Below, piece after piece: positions 4,863 to 6,559 of a stretch of DNA of 6,559 bases (position 1 is its first letter; each line of letters starts with the position of its first letter). The stretch is from NCBI GenBank assembly GCA_045580145.1, contig JAZNNI010000028.1, positions 1-6,559 of the forward strand, read 5' to 3'. Origin of the DNA: UBA1738 sp045580145 (lineage in GTDB: Bacteria > Bacillota > Clostridia > UBA1381). The translations under genes and the position numbers were made by a program. The notes beneath the pieces are model-generated. The model ran no database searches and had not been told where the DNA came from. It was given only the letters and a program-made list of their open reading frames with translations.

Positions 4863-5552
4863 TCATAAAGTTTTTTTGCGTTTCTTCAGATAAAACACTG
4901 CGCCGCTGCCCACGAGCAGTGTTGCAATGATCCCCGGCAAAGGCTGACCGGAAGGAGGGGCATTGGTGGAAATCGCAAACTGGAACCCTTCCGGATTGAT
5001 GGCATTCTGGGATTTTTTTCCGTAATCGACCCCGAAATCTCCCCAGTTGAAAATAATACTGTCACCGGATTCTGACAGCATCCAGATATCACTGTCCTGA
5101 GTTGTCGGACTATACATGGTAAAGGTTTCCTTTTTGCCGTCGGCGGAGGTGGTTTCCACCCACAATACGATTTTATCTCCGGCAGAAAATTCCCCCAATA
5201 CCCCGGTTTCCATATCTCCATAATGCAGTTCCGGCATGGCTGCAGAAGTTGTATTGCCGCCAGGGCTGCCCGGACGCAAGTTATTATGATTTCCTCCCGG
5301 ACGTCCTCCCTGATTGCCGCGGTAACTCGCAACATCATTATAGTTATACCATCCGATATTGCTGATAACGGAGTCGCCGATCGCTACATTGGAGCCATCA
5401 TTTTTCTTTACATCCACATAGACCGTCTGCTTGGAATCTACCGAAAACCACGCCTCGCCGGTACCGGTCTGCAAACTATATTGAAGTGCCGCCGAAGCGG
5501 GAAGAGCCACCACACTCAATGCGGCGGCACAAAGCATAGAAAACTTTTTCAT
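4863..5552 (-). CDS. Exported protein with a PEP-CTERM-like C-terminal sorting tail, 229 aa
   Basis: A classical signal peptide (MKKFSMLCAAALSVVALPASA) is probably cut after residue 21. The mature part is polar and Trp/Tyr-containing, predicted beta-rich (GTGEAWFSVDSKQTVYVDV, IGWYNYND), with a Gly/Asn/Pro/Arg-rich insert at about 78-100 (GGRPGGN, GSPGGN). The last 33 residues have the three-part layout of PEP-CTERM signals: a short motif with GQPLPG, a hydrophobic helix IIATLLVGSGAVFYL, and a basic end KKRKKTL. The core motif differs from the canonical P-E-P, so this would be a variant class. Such tails are recognised by exosortases, and the protein is then moved to the envelope or extracellular matrix. 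No exosortase is in this window. AGGA lies eight bases before the ATG. The gene is first in a likely operon with the TPR protein. Confidence 0.78.
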   Translation of the reverse strand: MKKFSMLCAAALSVVALPASAALQYSLQTGTGEAWFSVDSKQTVYVDVKKNDGSNVAIGDSVISNIGWYNYNDVASYRGNQGGRPGGNHNNLRPGSPGGNTTSAAMPELHYGDMETGVLGEFSAGDKIVLWVETTSADGKKETFTMYSPTTQDSDIWMLSESGDSIIFNWGDFGVDYGKKSQNAINPEGFQFAISTNAPPSGQPLPGIIATLLVGSGAVFYLKKRKKTL

Positions 5553-5755
5553 TTCGCAATCCTATTTTTTTTGCTACGATATAACTTACTTGCTCCGAAA
5601 GCGATGCCGCCTGCTGCCAAAACTGCAGTATATTTCGTTGACCGACAAAATAATCTGTTGCTTTGTAAATACAGAATCCTATCCAGTCTTCGAAGCGCAA
5701 CCTGCAATAATATATCATGCAAAAAGGAATTTACAACTGGAAAAAATAAAATAAT
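5549..5755 (-). CDS. Possible short ORF overlapping the exported-protein start by ATGA (doubtful)
   Basis: A minus-strand frame without ATG (TTG starts possible at about 5758 and further in) ends in TGA at 5551-5549. It overlaps the exported-protein ATG in the coupling arrangement ATGA. Its last ~30 residues read STKYTAVLAAGGIAFGASKL followed by YRSKKNRIAK. This is a hydrophobic helix with a basic end, similar in layout to a protein-sorting tail or a small membrane peptide. It could be a coupled leader ORF, the remnant tail of a lost gene, or chance. The promoter candidate at 5707-5736 lies inside its 5' half, so only a shorter form would be made from that promoter. Confidence 0.22.
   Translation of the reverse strand: MILFFPVVNSFLHDILLQVALRRLDRILYLQSNRLFCRSTKYTAVLAAGGIAFGASKLYRSKKNRIAK
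5707..5736 (-). promoter_or_regulatory. Candidate promoter for the exported-protein/TPR operon
   Basis: On the minus strand, TTGTAA (5736-5731) is followed after 16 bases by TATATT (5714-5709), or after 18 bases by TATTAT. This places a start near 5700 and a leader of about 150 nt before the exported-protein gene. The region is A+T-rich, so chance matches are possible. Confidence 0.35.
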
Positions 5756-5780
5756 CAAAATTTACAAATGAAAGGATAGC

Positions 5781-6131
5781 CTAAAAGCTCAAATCAACGA
5801 TGTCTGATAATCGTATTTTGCAACCATCTGCCATAACGATGGTTCCGTCCGTGGCAGATATTTTTTTGACCTTGCCGGAAAACTCAATAATTGCCCCGCC
5901 GCTTTTGTGTTCATCCGGGACAAAATATTTAATGCGGACTTCCGGCTGTTCGGGGATATGATCAGCGATGTACGCCAAGCGTTCATTGATAGCTCCGATA
6001 CTTGTTCCGGCTCTGCCGATTTGATTGCAGATAATCGTTTCTCTCTGTTCTTTCAGATATTTTACAAGATTCAATATTTCAACTGCAAAGGCAACCGAAA
6101 GATCAACGAGTTTATTTGAAGTTTTTTCCAT
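5781..6131 (-). CDS. Chimeric ORF: four-helix-bundle N-terminus fused to a YolD-like C-terminus, 116 aa
   Basis: The start at 6131 follows AAAGGA at good spacing. The frame is open to 6416, but that part only translates the repeat block. Residues 1-47 are the first helix and second-helix motif of a plain four-helix-bundle protein: MEKTSNKLVDLS, LVKYLKEQRETIICNQIGRA, GTSIGA. From about residue 48 the sequence switches to the C-terminal half of the YolD-like family: INERLAYIADHIPEQPEV, IKYFVPDEHKSGGA, FSGKVKKI, and VMADGCKIRLSDIVDL. The YolD N-terminal part (normally carrying a DRAAQFAPFAAL-type motif) and the remaining helices of the four-helix protein are both missing. The frame is intact with a proper ribosome-binding site, so a fused protein could be made. 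YolD proteins often sit beside Y-family DNA polymerase genes; none is here. It is either a recombination relic or a new two-part protein. Confidence 0.75.
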   Translation of the reverse strand: MEKTSNKLVDLSVAFAVEILNLVKYLKEQRETIICNQIGRAGTSIGAINERLAYIADHIPEQPEVRIKYFVPDEHKSGGAIIEFSGKVKKISATDGTIVMADGCKIRLSDIVDLSF

Positions 6132-6204
6132 GAGATTTTTCCTTTCCACTGAATAATGCAGCATTGGTAAGGAATATTTGCAAACACAACTTTCATTTTT
6201 CATT

Positions 6205-6414
6205 TTTTCATCATCCGTCGCACAAAGTGCTATGGATGACAGGTCATACGGAGCGTAAGCGAAGTGCTTCATATCGGAATGAAATGAAGATGCTTCATAT
6301 TGTGGAGTGAAACGAAACAATGCTTCATCTGAAAAGGCGTTTTTATGAAGCACATTTTGTGCTTGCGAGCTTTGCTCGTCAAGCATCAAAATATATGAAG
6401 CGGCACTGCGTGCC
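6205..6414. repeat. Hairpin-rich repeat block upstream of the four-helix/YolD ORF
   Basis: At least four short-loop hairpins follow one another. 6211-6239 is TCATCCGT...ATGGATGA around GCAC AAA GTGC. 6348-6364 is AAGCACA TTT TGTGCTT. 6361-6384 is GCTTGCGAGC TTT GCTCG(T)CAAGC, which overlaps the previous one and is therefore an alternative to it. 6402-6414 is GGCAC TGC GTGCC. The octamer TGCTTCAT occurs three times directly (6265, 6291, 6321) and once inverted (6345-6352), with a near-copy ATGAAGCG at 6395. A short ATGAAAA-type reiteration (minus strand, about 6190-6212) lies between the block and the gene. I see no gene in this stretch. Confidence 0.65.
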
Positions 6415-6559
6415 ATGAAGATATTATGAGAGACACAAGAGGTTTTTCACGTTTCTGTCTGAAAGTAAAAAAAGCGGTTTGCCTCTTGATAAAAATGGAT
6501 TTATGTTAAATCCGAGAACAAACCGAAGTCGCATAGTGCGCTTCAAAAATCAGGAGGAC
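6415..6559. other. Right-edge intergenic stretch with two small dyads
   Basis: Between the repeat block and the window edge are two compact dyads: GGATTTA TGT TAAATCC (6497-6503, 6507-6513), and GAAG(T)CGCA TAG TGCGCTTC (6525-6544). CAAGAGG (6436-6442) is also mirrored by CCTCTTG (6482-6488). The last bases (AGGAGG, 6552-6557) resemble a ribosome-binding site facing right. These could be the operator or leader of a gene beyond the window. Confidence 0.35.
6503..6559 (+). CDS. Possible partial ORF leaving the right edge (doubtful)
   Basis: An ATG at 6503 opens MLNPRTNRSRIVRFKNQED to the last base. The same frame is open back to 6419 and reads naturally there too (SGLPLDKNGF just before the ATG), but offers only TTG or CTG starts. 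No ribosome-binding site precedes the ATG, and the dyad at 6497-6513 overlaps it. The 47 open codons are more than expected by chance in A+T-rich DNA, yet not decisive. The family is not recognised. If the AGGAGG at 6552-6557 is instead a ribosome-binding site, the gene begins just past the window and this frame is spurious. Confidence 0.22.
   Translation, partial: MLNPRTNRSRIVRFKNQED

Noticed and set aside
4886..5338. 150-codon minus-strand frame inside the exported-protein gene, and the plus-strand frame 5223-5771
   Set aside because: They are out-of-frame or antisense shadows of a gene with a clear signal peptide and sorting tail.
6205..6414. CRISPR-like array
   Set aside because: The repeated octamers are too short and unevenly spaced, and they occur in both orientations. 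There are no unique spacers of constant length and no cas gene.
6132..6416. N-terminal extension of the four-helix/YolD frame
   Set aside because: It translates the hairpin-rich repeat block. The ATG at 6131 has a ribosome-binding site and begins with the family's usual start.
1..6559. tRNA or rRNA genes
   Set aside because: No cloverleaf with a GTTC-type T-loop and CCA-like end, and no rRNA-like stretch, was seen by eye. A covariance-model scan would be decisive.

Overview
The window is accessory chromosomal sequence, rich in small mobile genes and repeats, with moderate to high A+T. Almost every gene lies on the minus strand. No rRNA, tRNA or universal marker gene is present, so taxonomy is a guess. 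The mix of four-helix-bundle (23S rRNA-IVP-like) genes, a Ser-Asp-Leu/Lys tract inside one of them, a GIY-YIG cassette, and an exported protein with a PEP-CTERM-like tail (GQPLPG, hydrophobic helix, KKRKK) recalls Lentisphaerota (Victivallales) or a related PVC-group bacterium. This rests on recalled family resemblance, not on a search.

Left part (1-885). An IS3-family (IS150-like) element enters from the left edge and ends at about 139. Its orfA starts inside the window and runs off it. Beside it is a plus-strand four-helix-bundle suffix-domain gene that has lost its first ~50 codons. The fragment is bracketed by two ~50-bp imperfect direct repeats (147-199 and 667-718).

Small envelope pair (886-1940, minus). 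A 243-aa predicted lipoprotein is followed 20 nt later by a 45-aa two-helix membrane peptide. Upstream are a TATAAT promoter and a structured leader. The leader carries a nine-pair cUUCGg hairpin with seven Us, a good intrinsic terminator, placed between promoter and start codon. This implies attenuation or a ~100-nt sRNA.

GIY-YIG cassette (2126-2544, minus). A 79-aa GIY-YIG nuclease-like gene has a strong Shine-Dalgarno site and a hairpin-rich repeat block directly upstream.

Putative surface operon (2647-5736, minus). A secreted protein with a PEP-CTERM-like tail is followed 41 nt later by a 724-aa membrane-anchored TPR protein. The likely relation is a sorted surface protein plus a periplasmic TPR scaffold.

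Right part (5781-6559). A chimeric ORF joins the first ~47 residues of a plain four-helix-bundle protein to the last ~68 residues of a YolD-like protein. It is preceded by a second hairpin-rich repeat block related to the one at the GIY-YIG gene. The last ~140 bases hold two small dyads and an open plus-strand frame leaving the window.

The main points of interest are the terminator-bearing leader of the lipoprotein gene, the unlisted 45-aa membrane peptide, the four-helix/YolD chimera, the fact that both four-helix fragments break at the same conserved motif, and the related palindromic repeats in front of two unrelated small genes.
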